64,000 nucleotides of DNA, taken from the NCBI GenBank assembly GCA_900469345.1, contig UBWZ01000014.1, positions 62,001 to 126,000 of the forward strand, given 5' to 3'. Under the pieces are notes generated by a model. That model saw nothing but the letters and a program-made list of their open reading frames with translations, was not told where the DNA came from and made no database searches. The translations under genes were made by a program, and so were the position numbers. Shown one piece after another: positions 1 through 8,167 of the stretch (positions within the stretch are counted from its first letter, which is position 1; every line of letters starts with the position of its first letter). Source of the DNA: Hyphomicrobiales bacterium (GTDB taxonomy: Bacteria; Pseudomonadota; Alphaproteobacteria; Rhizobiales; Rhizobiaceae).

Positions 1-1
1 C

Positions 2-457
2 TCCGCGTGGACGCGATCCGTGGTGAGCAATTTTACAGATACGTCGCGCACGGTCTGCACGGTCGCGTTTAGCCATGGTCTTGGGGATGGCGCGGCCATT
101 ATGACGCTGCAGATGTCGACAAGCCTAGAGAAAGCAGACTTCGCACGCAATCTCGGAGAGCTCGCGTCGAGACTGATGCAGGCACCCGGCATTGTCGGCG
201 TTCATCTGCTCGAAGGCGACGCGAGCGCAGGCGGCACGCCGACCGCCGAGAAGGACCTGCGCGACCGTCCCGACGAGACCGCGGCCTGGATTCTTCTGAT
301 CGAAGGCACTGACGCCGAGAGGCTTGCGGCTCTGGAAAGCGACGGCCCGCTTTCCGATGCGCTCTCGATTGCGGGCGCCAACGCGGACCTGCGCCAAGGC
401 ATCTATTCGCTTCAATACAGCCTGGCACACAGCCAGGTCACGACCACCTCAAAGTAA
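2..457 (+). CDS. C-terminal part of an unrecognised protein, cut by the left window edge
   Basis: The frame is open from the first bases of the window to a TAA at 455-457, so the gene probably begins before the window. A GTG at 20 would give 145 residues but has no convincing ribosome binding site. The visible part is soluble and alternates hydrophobic strands with helices rich in Ala, Glu and Leu, which would suit a dimeric alpha/beta-barrel protein, but I do not recognise the family. It ends 13 bases before the FAH-family gene on the same strand, so it is probably the preceding gene of that operon. Confidence 0.5.
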   Translation, partial: SAWTRSVVSNFTDTSRTVCTVAFSHGLGDGAAIMTLQMSTSLEKADFARNLGELASRLMQAPGIVGVHLLEGDASAGGTPTAEKDLRDRPDETAAWILLIEGTDAERLAALESDGPLSDALSIAGANADLRQGIYSLQYSLAHSQVTTTSK

Positions 458-470
458 ACGGGAGAGAACC

Positions 471-1307
471 ATGAAGTTTGTGAGATTTGGCGAGAGCGGC
501 CAGGAAAAGCCGGGACTGGTGGACGAGCAGGGCAAGATCCGTGACCTGTCGAGCTTGGTAACCGACATCACCGGCGACGCCCTCGATGGTCGGCTCTCTT
601 CCAGCCTGAAAGGAGTGGACATCTCCGCCCTGCCCATGGCGCCTGACGGTGCTCGCCTTGGACCCTGCATCGCGCAGGTCGGCAACTTCATTGCAGTCGG
701 CCTCAACTATGCCGACCACGCAACCGAGACGAATGCTGAAATTCCCAAGGAACCCATTCTCTTTAACAAGGCACGTTCCTGCATCGTCGGCCCCTATGAC
801 AATGTCATCCTGCCGCCTGATTCGACGAAGTCCGACTGGGAGGTCGAGATCGCCTTCGTGATTTCGAAACGGGCATCCTATGTTTCCGAAAGCGAGGCGC
901 TTGATCATGTGGGCGGATACTTCATCTGCAACGACGTCTCCGAGCGGGAGTACCAGCTGGAACGCGAAGGCCAGTGGGTAAAGGGCAAGTGCTGCCCGAC
1001 ATTCGGACCGATCGGCCCCTGGGTCGTCACCCCGGATGAAGTCGGCGATCCGCAGGATCTGTCGCTCTGGCTGGACGTCAACGGCGAACGCCTGCAGAAC
1101 TCCACAACCCGCAACATGATCTTCCCGATCAAGACGCTGGTATCCTACATCAGCAAGTACATGATCCTCGAGCCGGGCGACATCATCACCACCGGCACGC
1201 CTCCGGGCGTCGGCCTGGGCATGGTTCCGCTTCGCTTCCTCAAGCGCGGCGACACGATGAAGCTTGGCGTCGAGAAGCTGGGCGTTCAGGAGCAGCGCGT
1301 GATATGA
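471..1307 (+). CDS. Fumarylacetoacetate hydrolase (FAH) family protein
   Basis: A 278-residue protein of the FAH family, whose members cleave or hydrolyse 2-oxo acids such as acylpyruvates, ureidoglycolate or 2,4-dioxo sugar acids using a divalent metal. Visible landmarks are GLNYADHA near residue 77, the metal-binding pair Glu124 and Glu126 (DWEVEIAF), Asp155 (CNDVSERE) and the TGTPPGVG loop near 242. The frame stays open further upstream, but the ATG at 471 follows GGGAGAG at a proper distance and begins with the family's usual MKxVRFG. It lies next to a LacI regulator and an ABC importer, so it is probably a late step in degrading the imported compound. The substrate cannot be read from sequence. 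Confidence 0.9.
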   Translation: MKFVRFGESGQEKPGLVDEQGKIRDLSSLVTDITGDALDGRLSSSLKGVDISALPMAPDGARLGPCIAQVGNFIAVGLNYADHATETNAEIPKEPILFNKARSCIVGPYDNVILPPDSTKSDWEVEIAFVISKRASYVSESEALDHVGGYFICNDVSEREYQLEREGQWVKGKCCPTFGPIGPWVVTPDEVGDPQDLSLWLDVNGERLQNSTTRNMIFPIKTLVSYISKYMILEPGDIITTGTPPGVGLGMVPLRFLKRGDTMKLGVEKLGVQEQRVI

Positions 1308-1319
1308 TGATCGCAGCCA

Positions 1320-1333
1320 TGTAAACGCTTGCA
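1320..1333. promoter_or_regulatory. LacI-type operator candidate upstream of the lacI-family gene
   Basis: The sequence TGTAAACGCTTGCA fits the LacI/GalR-family operator pattern TGnAAnCGnTTnCA with its central CG. It sits 71 bases before the start of the LacI-family gene, just after the FAH gene. A second, similar site lies at 3427-3440 before the importer operon. Binding by this regulator is inferred. Confidence 0.6.
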
Positions 1334-1404
1334 TCGGCCGGTTGCCGGGATTAGGGCGAAGAGCACCTCTTCCCGGCGACCCGTCGTCACAAACGGAAAA
1401 ACCT

Positions 1405-2493
1405 ATGACCTCAGCCCCGAAGCGTACGCGAACCTCCAAGACCGGAACGCCGACGGGGACCGAGATCGTTGCCAGGACGTCCGTCGGGCTGCGGGATGTC
1501 GCCAAGGCGGCGGGCGTATCGACTGCCACCGTCTCGCGCGCCATCAACAAGCCCGATATCGTTTCAGAGGAACTCAGACTGCGCATCGAAGCGGTCATCG
1601 AACACCTCGGGTGGGTACCGGATGCGGCCGCCCGCGCGCTGTCGACACGCAGATCCGGCGCCGTCGGCGCAGTCTTTCCAACACTCACCCATGGCGATTT
1701 CGCCCGAACCGCAACGATCCTCCAGCACGAACTTCTAGCGGAAGGCTTTACGCTGCTGCTCGCCTGCTCGGAATACGACCCGGAGCAAGAACTGCGACAG
1801 GTCAGGAAATTCGTGGAGCGCGGCGTGGACGGCATCGTGCTGGTCGGCAACGAGCATCTGCCGGAACTGGAAAAGCTGTTGAGCCGCCAGAAGGTCCCGT
1901 CCATTAACACCTTCGTCTATAACCAGGCAACGCATGGACGGTCGATCGGTCCGGATAATAGGAAGGCCCTGTTCGACGTGACCAACTACCTGATCTCGCT
2001 GGGACACCGGCGGATCGGCGTGATCTGGCAGTCTGTCGCAAACAATGACCGCGCAGCGGAGCGGCTGGCCGGCGTCAGCGATGCGCTGTCGGCGCATGGC
2101 CTGTCTGCCTGGCCCTACCAGATTGCCAAAGAGCTCTCCAGCATCGGTGAAGCGCGGACGCTTTTGCGGCGCATGATGAGTACGGATTCCCCACCCACAG
2201 CGATCATCTGCGGGAATTCCTACCATGCGGTCGGCGCGGAACTGGAGGCGCTTGCCATGGGCCTGTCGATCCCGGGCGACGTCTCCATTATCGGCTACGA
2301 CGACATCGAGATCATGTCGGAACTGCCGGTTCCGATCTCGACGGTTCGTGTTCCGAGCGACCAGATCGGCACCCGCGCTGCCAGCCACATCCTCGCAAGA
2401 ATTCTTGGACGCGAGGAGGATACCCAATTCGAATGCAAGCCGGAACTGGTCCTTCGCGCCTCGACCGCGCCGCCGCGCTCGCCCCAGGCCTGA
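1405..2493 (+). CDS. LacI-family transcriptional regulator
   Basis: A 362-residue repressor. The N-terminal helix-turn-helix spans about residues 27-50 (VGLRDVAKAAGVSTATVSRA), followed by the hinge helix (AARALSTRRSG) and a periplasmic-binding-protein-like effector domain (residues about 85-350, with IIGYDDIEIM near the end). The N-terminal tail is longer than usual by about 20 residues. The ATG at 1405 is chosen because it precedes the conserved domain without a doubtful extension; another in-frame ATG is at 1342. It probably controls the surrounding FAH, SDR, AroE-like and ABC genes, since matching operator-like sites occur at 1320 and 3427. The effector is unknown. Confidence 0.9.
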   Translation: MTSAPKRTRTSKTGTPTGTEIVARTSVGLRDVAKAAGVSTATVSRAINKPDIVSEELRLRIEAVIEHLGWVPDAAARALSTRRSGAVGAVFPTLTHGDFARTATILQHELLAEGFTLLLACSEYDPEQELRQVRKFVERGVDGIVLVGNEHLPELEKLLSRQKVPSINTFVYNQATHGRSIGPDNRKALFDVTNYLISLGHRRIGVIWQSVANNDRAAERLAGVSDALSAHGLSAWPYQIAKELSSIGEARTLLRRMMSTDSPPTAIICGNSYHAVGAELEALAMGLSIPGDVSIIGYDDIEIMSELPVPISTVRVPSDQIGTRAASHILARILGREEDTQFECKPELVLRASTAPPRSPQA

Positions 2494-2495
2494 CC

Positions 2496-3260
2496 TTACA
2501 CGCGATGCAGCTGCAACCCGCCGGCAATCTCGGTGACGGTTCCGGTTGCATAAGGGAAGTCGCCGCGTGCCAGAGCGCAGATCGCCGCCGCAACATCCTC
2601 CGGCATGCCCCAGCGCCCCATCGGGACACCCCCTCCCTCGATCAGCCTGTCGTATTTTTCGAGAGCGGGCGCCGTCATTCCCGTGCGGATGATGCCCGGC
2701 CTGACTTCATGCGTCACGATGCCGTCCGCTGCGAGGCGCGCCGCAAACAGCTTGGACATCATCGACACTGCGGCCTTCGACATGCAGTAGTCGGCGCGGT
2801 TTTCGCCAATGACCTCGCTGTTGATCGATCCCACGAAGATGATTGCGCGATAATCCTCAGCACGCCCGCAGGCCATCATGTGGCGTGCAAAGGCCTGCGT
2901 GAGGAAGAAGGTCGCGCGGACATTGACATCCATCACCCTGTCGAAGCTTTCGGCCGGGAGGTCCAGCATATCCGCGCGCGCAAGTGATGTGACCCCGGCG
3001 CAGTTTACAAGGGCGACAGGGCGGCGGATCGATGCGACGAGTGTCTGGTGATGTTCAAGGCGGGTCACATCCGCCTGAACATAGCGGATTTCCGGTGGAA
3101 GGCCTGCTTCCGCCTCGAGACTTGCGACCGTGACGTCGAAACCTTCGGACGCCAGCCGGATGGCAGTCGCAAAGCCGATCCCTGCAGCCCCTCCTGTCAC
3201 CAGAACGCCGCCCCGTCGCGTATCTTCCATGCTGTAACCCGATGACATTGCATACCTCAT
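2496..3260 (-). CDS. Short-chain dehydrogenase/reductase (SDR)
   Basis: A 254-residue classical SDR, an NAD(P)-dependent oxidoreductase. The cofactor loop TGGAAGIG is at 22-29, NCAG at 86-89, and the catalytic Ser145, Tyr158 and Lys162 lie in VGSINSE and YCMSK. The C-terminal half has the usual PG(I)IRT and EIAGG motifs. It converges with the LacI gene with a 2-base gap and is divergent from the AroE-like operon across a 235-base region that holds an operator candidate. Starts at 3248 or 3230 are possible. In context it probably oxidises an alcohol group of the imported substrate. Confidence 0.88.
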   Translation of the reverse strand: MRYAMSSGYSMEDTRRGGVLVTGGAAGIGFATAIRLASEGFDVTVASLEAEAGLPPEIRYVQADVTRLEHHQTLVASIRRPVALVNCAGVTSLARADMLDLPAESFDRVMDVNVRATFFLTQAFARHMMACGRAEDYRAIIFVGSINSEVIGENRADYCMSKAAVSMMSKLFAARLAADGIVTHEVRPGIIRTGMTAPALEKYDRLIEGGGVPMGRWGMPEDVAAAICALARGDFPYATGTVTEIAGGLQLHRV

Positions 3261-3426
3261 ATCTGTTTCAGTTGAATTCGCCGCAGCTTCCTGCCGGTCA
3301 TTGCGCGAGACATAGCGCTATCGTTGTAGAGAGCATTTAATAGCTATTTATCAATGCTTTCGAGTGCTCAGGGCTAATGTTTTCATGCATCGTCACGGTT
3401 CCAGACTTGACATAAGTTTTCATCAA

Positions 3427-3440
3427 TGTAAACGGATACA
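3427..3440. promoter_or_regulatory. LacI-type operator candidate in the divergent SDR/AroE-like promoter region
   Basis: TGTAAACGGATACA shares the left half ATGTAAACG and the terminal CAT with the site at 1320-1333 and keeps the central CG. It lies 56 bases before the AroE-like start and 167 bases before the SDR start, so it could control both directions. Its right half is less symmetric than the first site. Confidence 0.5.
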
Positions 3441-3495
3441 TATCGTTCAGCCGGGGCATCTCGGCAGGTGCGAGGCCGGGAGGAGGCAGAGCCCC

Positions 3496-4380
3496 ATGAC
3501 TATCGAAAGTCCAAACCGGACGGAGATCAATGGCGAGACCCGCGTGATCGCCATCATCGGCGACCCGATCGCGCTGGTGAAATCGCCGATCTATTACAAC
3601 CGCATGCTCGCTGCCGTGGGAACGAATGCCGTGCTTGTGCCGTGGCATGCGTCTTCGGAGACATTTGACACCGTGATGCGTGGCCTCCTGAATACCCGCA
3701 ATGTAGATGGCGTGGTGGTAACCTTTCCGTACAAGCAGCGGGCAGTGGCCTTTGCGACGACGCTCGAGCCAATGGCAGAGCTTCTAGGCGCCGTGAATGT
3801 GCTGCGCCGGGACGCAGACGGGTGCTGGACCGGGGCAATGTTCGATGGCCATGGCCTTGTCGAAGCTGCCCGGCAGCGCGGGATCGTCACGCGGAGCACT
3901 CGGGTGCAGCTAATTGGCGCCGGCGGCGCCGGGAGCGCGATCGCCTACGCACTGGCATCCGAAGGTGCTGCCAGCATCGCGATTGCCGACACGGATGCCG
4001 GCCGCCGCGATGCGCTGGTTGCCGGCGTGAAGGCCCGATATCCGGATTGCAGTGTGAAGCCAGGACATTCCGCGCTCAGGGACATCTCGCTTCTGATCAA
4101 TGCGACCCAGGTTGGCCTGCAGGACACTGATGGCCTGCCAATGCCGATCGACGGGATGACGGACCGCACGGCGGTCATCGACATCGTGCCTGGCCGCGAC
4201 ACAGAGCTTCTCCGCAGGGCCGCCGCTCTTGGATGCCTAACGGTCAGCGGATCCGCAATGGTGGAAGGACAGACGGGTATCGTCCTCCGCTTCTTGAACA
4301 AAATCGAGGCTTTTGAAGCGCCAGCTGACGGAAACGCGGCTGCGCGCCAGCCTTCTCAGGGAGAGTTTACGCATGAATGA
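3496..4380 (+). CDS. Shikimate/quinate dehydrogenase-like protein (AroE superfamily)
   Basis: A 294-residue AroE-fold enzyme. The N-terminal substrate domain has GDPIALVKSP (22-31), the catalytic Lys80 in VTFPYK and Asp117 in MFDGHG. The Rossmann domain has GAGGAGSA at 141-148. In biosynthetic AroE the first motif reads SKS; here the first Ser is Val, as in non-biosynthetic paralogues, so the substrate may differ from shikimate. The ATG at 3496 is preceded by GGGAGGAGG. The 3' end overlaps the permease start by 8 bases, which couples it to the transporter and argues for a catabolic role. No other aromatic-pathway biosynthetic gene is nearby. Confidence 0.85.
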   Translation: MTIESPNRTEINGETRVIAIIGDPIALVKSPIYYNRMLAAVGTNAVLVPWHASSETFDTVMRGLLNTRNVDGVVVTFPYKQRAVAFATTLEPMAELLGAVNVLRRDADGCWTGAMFDGHGLVEAARQRGIVTRSTRVQLIGAGGAGSAIAYALASEGAASIAIADTDAGRRDALVAGVKARYPDCSVKPGHSALRDISLLINATQVGLQDTDGLPMPIDGMTDRTAVIDIVPGRDTELLRRAAALGCLTVSGSAMVEGQTGIVLRFLNKIEAFEAPADGNAAARQPSQGEFTHE

Positions 4381-5164
4381 GAACGGTTCGGGTTCCAGGC
4401 TGTCAGGCTGGGTGGGTTCGGCACTGATGTCGTCCTCGGTCTTCATAGGCCTGATTATCCTGTGGTGGCTTGCCGTGGTGACATTCGATATTCCCAAGTA
4501 TCTGCTGCCCCCGCCGCAGGCCGTCATTCCGGAGCTTATCGCATCGCGGCAGAGCCTGTGGACGCATTCCCTGGTGACGATCCAGGAGATCGTGCTCGGC
4601 TTTGCGCTGTCCGTCGTGACGGCCATTCCGCTTGGCCTTTTGATCGCCTTGTCGCCGACGGCGAAACGGATGCTCTATCCGCTTCTGGTGTTCATCCAGC
4701 TCGTACCAAAGATCGCCATCGCGCCGCTGTTTGTCGTCTGGATCGGCTTTGGACCGACGTCGAAGGTGATGCTGACGCTGCTCCTGACCTTCTTCCCGCT
4801 TCTTTTGGCCAGCATCGCGGGATTTCAGATCCTCGACCAGCGCTACCTCTACCTGACGAAGTCGATGGGTGCGACAACCTGGCAGACGTTCCGATTTTTG
4901 CGCTTCCCTTCCGCCTTGCCGGTGATCTTCGGCGGCCTGAAGACCTCCGCCACCATTGCCGCGACGGCTGCGATCGTCGCCGAATTTGTCGGCGCGAACC
5001 AGGGGCTTGGCTACCTGCTGCTGCAGGCGACAGGGGTGATGGATACGACCCTCGTCTTCGCAATCCTGTTCGTCATGACGATCATCGGACTGGGTCTCAA
5101 CAGCATTGTCGAGGTCACCGAATACTTCATGACGCCATGGCGCAGAAATCAAAGCCGCGACTGA
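4373..5164 (+). CDS. ABC transporter permease, NMT1/THI5 (SsuC/TauC-like) class
   Basis: A 263-residue inner-membrane permease with about six transmembrane segments and the BPD-type EAA loop (YLTKSMGATTWQTFRFLRFP, near residues 163-182). Proteins of this size and pattern carry sulfonates, pyrimidines, thiamine precursors or aromatic acids. The ATG at 4373 lies inside the end of the AroE-like gene and has GGGAGAG upstream; an ATG at 4313 in the same frame would overlap far more and is rejected. The binding protein and ATPase follow directly, completing the importer. Confidence 0.92.
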   Translation: MNENGSGSRLSGWVGSALMSSSVFIGLIILWWLAVVTFDIPKYLLPPPQAVIPELIASRQSLWTHSLVTIQEIVLGFALSVVTAIPLGLLIALSPTAKRMLYPLLVFIQLVPKIAIAPLFVVWIGFGPTSKVMLTLLLTFFPLLLASIAGFQILDQRYLYLTKSMGATTWQTFRFLRFPSALPVIFGGLKTSATIAATAAIVAEFVGANQGLGYLLLQATGVMDTTLVFAILFVMTIIGLGLNSIVEVTEYFMTPWRRNQSRD

Positions 5165-5195
5165 CCAGTTTCATCAACTCAAGGAGGAGAAGAAG

Positions 5196-6224
5196 ATGAA
5201 TTCGAACAGACTTTCAAAGACGCTCAGATCCATCGCCCTGGCGGCGATGACCGGCACGGCCCTTCTGGGTTCGTCCATGGCTGCCGTGTCCCAGGAAACA
5301 CCACTGACGTTCTGGCTCAACTATCCAGCCGCCGGCTTCAACGCGGGTTACGAACTGGCCGTGAAGAACGGCTACTACAAGGCTGCAGGCCTAGATGTGA
5401 AAATCGAACCCGGCAACGGTTCGCAGATCACCGCCCAGCTGATTGCCAGCGGCAAGGCAGACATCGGCTTTGCGGATTCCGCACCGGTGATGAAGCTCAT
5501 TTCCGACGGCGCAAAGATCAAGATCCTGGCAACCATTCTGCAGGGCAACCCGAACCAGATCACTGCGCTGAAGGGCAAAGGGATCGCTTCGGTGAAGGAT
5601 CTCAAGGGCAAGTCGGTCGCAATCCCGAATGGTGGTTCTCAGGCTGCCATGTTCCCGCTGGTGCTGGCGGCAAACGGTCTGACTGCAAGTGACATCCAGC
5701 AGGTCAACATGCCCAAGGAGTCGATGGTTGCGGCTCTCCTGCAGGGCCGGGTCGATGCCATCCTCGGCTCTATCGACTTCTTCGCGATCCAGCTGAAGGA
5801 TCTCGGCGCCGAGACGACCGACTTCCCATTCATCGACAATGGCGCGCCCACCGTTTCGACATCGATCGTCGCTTCGGAAAGCTACCTTGCCAAGAACCCG
5901 GACCAGGCGAAGGCCTTCGTGGCTGCCAGCCTCAAGGGCTGGTACGCGGCCATCGACGACCCCAAGGCAGCTGTCGCCGCGATGAAGGAAATGTTCCCCG
6001 ACGCATCCGAAGAGCAGGCTCCTGCGCAGCTCGAAGCGACGAAGTACCTGATGTGCGTCAACCGTGCCAAGTTCGTCGGCAAGGCGACACCGGAACAATG
6101 GGCCGACACCGTGAGCATTCTTGGAAAAATCGGAATGCTGCCCGCCGGCAAGGAAGCCACGACCTACTACACCTATGACTACCTTCCGCCGGAATCCGAC
6201 CTTCGCCCCTGCCCCCTGACCTAA
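5196..6224 (+). CDS. ABC transporter substrate-binding protein, NMT1/THI5 family
   Basis: A 342-residue periplasmic solute-binding protein. Residues 1 to about 33 form a signal peptide (positive start, ALAAMTGTALLGSSMAA core, cleavage near VSQ-ETP). The mature part shows the family pattern: LNYPAAGFNAGYELAVKNGYY, GSQITAQLIASGKADIGFADS, and SVKDLKGKSVAIPNGGS. It is preceded by AAGGAGGAGAAG, a strong ribosome binding site. The ligand is unknown; the neighbouring SDR, AroE-like and FAH enzymes suggest a hydroxylated cyclic or aromatic acid, which is inference. Confidence 0.93.
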   Translation: MNSNRLSKTLRSIALAAMTGTALLGSSMAAVSQETPLTFWLNYPAAGFNAGYELAVKNGYYKAAGLDVKIEPGNGSQITAQLIASGKADIGFADSAPVMKLISDGAKIKILATILQGNPNQITALKGKGIASVKDLKGKSVAIPNGGSQAAMFPLVLAANGLTASDIQQVNMPKESMVAALLQGRVDAILGSIDFFAIQLKDLGAETTDFPFIDNGAPTVSTSIVASESYLAKNPDQAKAFVAASLKGWYAAIDDPKAAVAAMKEMFPDASEEQAPAQLEATKYLMCVNRAKFVGKATPEQWADTVSILGKIGMLPAGKEATTYYTYDYLPPESDLRPCPLT

Positions 6225-6227
6225 GAG

Positions 6228-7043
6228 ATGAAGCTGTCCGCCATGCAAGCATTACAGACAACAACCCCAAGCAGCGACCTCAGCGGTGTCAGGATCGAGA
6301 TCGAGGAAGTCGGGAAAAAGTTTGGCGCCTTCGAAGCGCTCCGACCGACGACGATCGACATCAAGCCCGGTGAATTCGTTTCCGTCGTGGGGCCCAGCGG
6401 TTGCGGGAAAAGCACGCTGATGCTGATGGTGGCCGGCCTCATGGATGCGTCGAACGGGAAGATCCGTGTCGACGGGAAACCCCTGTCCGGCGCGTTGACG
6501 GACGTCGGGATCGCCTTCCAGGACCACCTTCTGCTCGAGTTCCGAACAGCCATGGATAACGTCCTTCTGCAGGGCGTTATCCGGGGCCTGCCTCTGGCTC
6601 CGGTCCGGAAGCGTGCAGAGGAACTCTTCGAGCGGCTCGGCCTGACGAAGGCGGCGAACCGATATCCCAGCCAGCTTTCCGGCGGCATGCGCCAGCGCGT
6701 ATCACTGGCGCGAGCCCTTGTGTTGAAGCCATCCGTCCTTCTCATGGACGAGCCGTTCGGCGCGCTGGACGCGCTGACCCGTGTGCAGGTTCGCCACGAT
6801 CTCGAACAGCTCTGGATGGCTGAACGTCCGACCGTTCTCTTCATCACCCACAGCGTCGAAGAAGCGGTTGGTCTGGGCGACCGCGTTCTCGTCATGGCGC
6901 CATCGCCCGGTCATGTCGTGGACGAAATCCAGATCGACCTTCCCCGCCCACGCCCGGTATCGCTCGGAGAGGAGCCGGAACTGTCGGCGTTTTCCAAGCG
7001 CATCTACGATCACTTCGCGCGCCTCGGGGTTATTCATAGATAA
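6228..7043 (+). CDS. ABC transporter ATP-binding protein, SsuB/TauB-like
   Basis: A 271-residue ATPase that powers the adjacent permease. Walker [10 protein letters not shown] is near 54-62, the Q-loop reads AFQDHLLL, the signature is LSGGMRQR, Walker B is VLLMDEPFGALD, and the switch His is in ITHS. It starts 3 bases after the binding-protein stop; an alternative ATG is at 6243. It ends the operon, and a perfect inverted repeat lies 57 bases downstream. Confidence 0.93.
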   Translation: MKLSAMQALQTTTPSSDLSGVRIEIEEVGKKFGAFEALRPTTIDIKPGEFVSVVGPSGCGKSTLMLMVAGLMDASNGKIRVDGKPLSGALTDVGIAFQDHLLLEFRTAMDNVLLQGVIRGLPLAPVRKRAEELFERLGLTKAANRYPSQLSGGMRQRVSLARALVLKPSVLLMDEPFGALDALTRVQVRHDLEQLWMAERPTVLFITHSVEEAVGLGDRVLVMAPSPGHVVDEIQIDLPRPRPVSLGEEPELSAFSKRIYDHFARLGVIHR

Positions 7044-7099
7044 TTGCTATCGATTGGAGTGAGCACAGGACTTCATTCGCCTGACGATCCGGCATCTTA

Positions 7100-7128
7100 G
7101 TTTAAGCGGAAATAATTTCCGCTTAAAC
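7100..7128. repeat. Perfect inverted repeat (13-bp arms) after the importer operon
   Basis: Arms GTTTAAGCGGAAA and TTTCCGCTTAAAC are separated by TAA. It could fold as a hairpin ending the operon, though no T-run follows. The core AAGCGGAA...TTCCGCTT recurs in a second hairpin at 39127-39155, so it may be a dispersed repeat rather than a simple terminator. Confidence 0.7.
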
Positions 7129-7200
7129 GGTCCAGCTCACACAAGCTCGTCCTGAACAGCCCGAACCAACGACCCGGCGTTCCAGCTTTAAGAACAAGCT

Positions 7201-7460
7201 TTAGATCGTTGAAAAAGTGTCTGGCCATTCCTGCGCACCATGGAGAACGCGAAGAATACGGACCGCTGTTTCGCAAACTGCATATGCCACGACGTACGGC
7301 GTCCCATTGATAACCAGTTCACGAGTGCCGGCAATTCTGCCAACACGACCGTGCGATGACTGACAAACGCCGGAGCTAGAGGACTGCCTTCGGCAATTCT
7401 CGTCGCATGAATTGCTTTCGAACATTCGAGACCAATGCTCCCATCTACGGCAAAACCCTT
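7201..7460 (-). pseudogene. Remnant of a ParE/RelE-family toxin gene
   Basis: The C-terminal frame encodes GRIAGTRELVINGTPYVVAY and ILRVLHGAQEWPDTF, the typical end of ParE/RelE plasmid-stabilisation toxins. The preceding part, readable as SKAIHATRIAEGSPLA, lies in another frame, so a frameshift is present near 7362. The first third of the toxin and an antitoxin gene are not visible. This is a degraded toxin-antitoxin module, consistent with plasmid or island origin. Confidence 0.7.
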
Positions 7461-8167
7461 GTTAAAGGGCCGCTCCTATCCCCGCCCGCGCTTGGCACTA
7501 GCGCCGAGAATCGTGGCACCCTATTCGTGAAACAGTGAAGACGACAAGCATCGATGCGGCGCGCGAATCGGCGAAATTCTATAAGGCTCAGCGAACCGTG
7601 ATCCAACGTCATGGGATTTACGAACCCTATACAGGCCGCGGTACCGCAAAGGGGTTGGCGCACGCACTGCATAATCTTTGCGATAGTCTGGCGACGCATA
7701 TCCTCAAGCAGAACGGGTCACGAGAGCAGGCAGGTTATGCCATTCAAGGCACACCGGATGACTTTCAGCAACACACCCGTAGTTGCCGGCCGCATGACCA
7801 GGCGGCGCTCGCGCCGAAAATCGTTGATAAGGTTTGGGACGCGGCATAACTGATCGTTTGAATAGCTGATCCACATCACCCATGCAGATACGGAAACAAC
7901 GTACGCATCTGGATCGGCACCGCCGGTTGTCCACATTAAGTGGGCATGATCCCTTTGAAAGTGCGACACCGTGATCAACTTTCGCTCTTTATAATTATCC
8001 TTCGGAGATCTTACTTTCCTGAGAGGCGCCTAGTTACAAAACGCAACCACACAATACCCGAACCAATCTTTGCAATGCTGCGTGGCCTCGCTTCACTGAT
8101 ATGACCTTAGCCTACGCGCTGCGCTTACGTACAAATCCACTGGTAGTTCTCTCCCCACAGAGCACGT
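7461..8167. other. Intergenic stretch without a recognisable gene
   Basis: Short overlapping open frames occur on both strands (for example 7535-7849 plus and 7718-7978 minus), but none resembles a known family and they overlap each other. It lies between a toxin remnant and a broken BKACE gene and is probably debris of earlier insertions. Confidence 0.5.

Noticed and set aside
438-1910. 490-residue open frame on the minus strand
   Set aside because: It covers the FAH gene and part of the LacI gene in antisense, is Arg/Ser-rich and matches no family; it is a shadow of GC-rich coding sequence.
7535-7849. 104-residue plus-strand open frame in the gap after the toxin remnant
   Set aside because: No ribosome binding site or family resemblance, and it overlaps other short frames on both strands.
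7718-7978. Possible end of an insertion sequence (minus-strand frame starting MITVSHFQRDHAHL)
   Set aside because: It faintly recalled sequence found beside some IS elements, but no terminal repeats or transposase motif could be seen.
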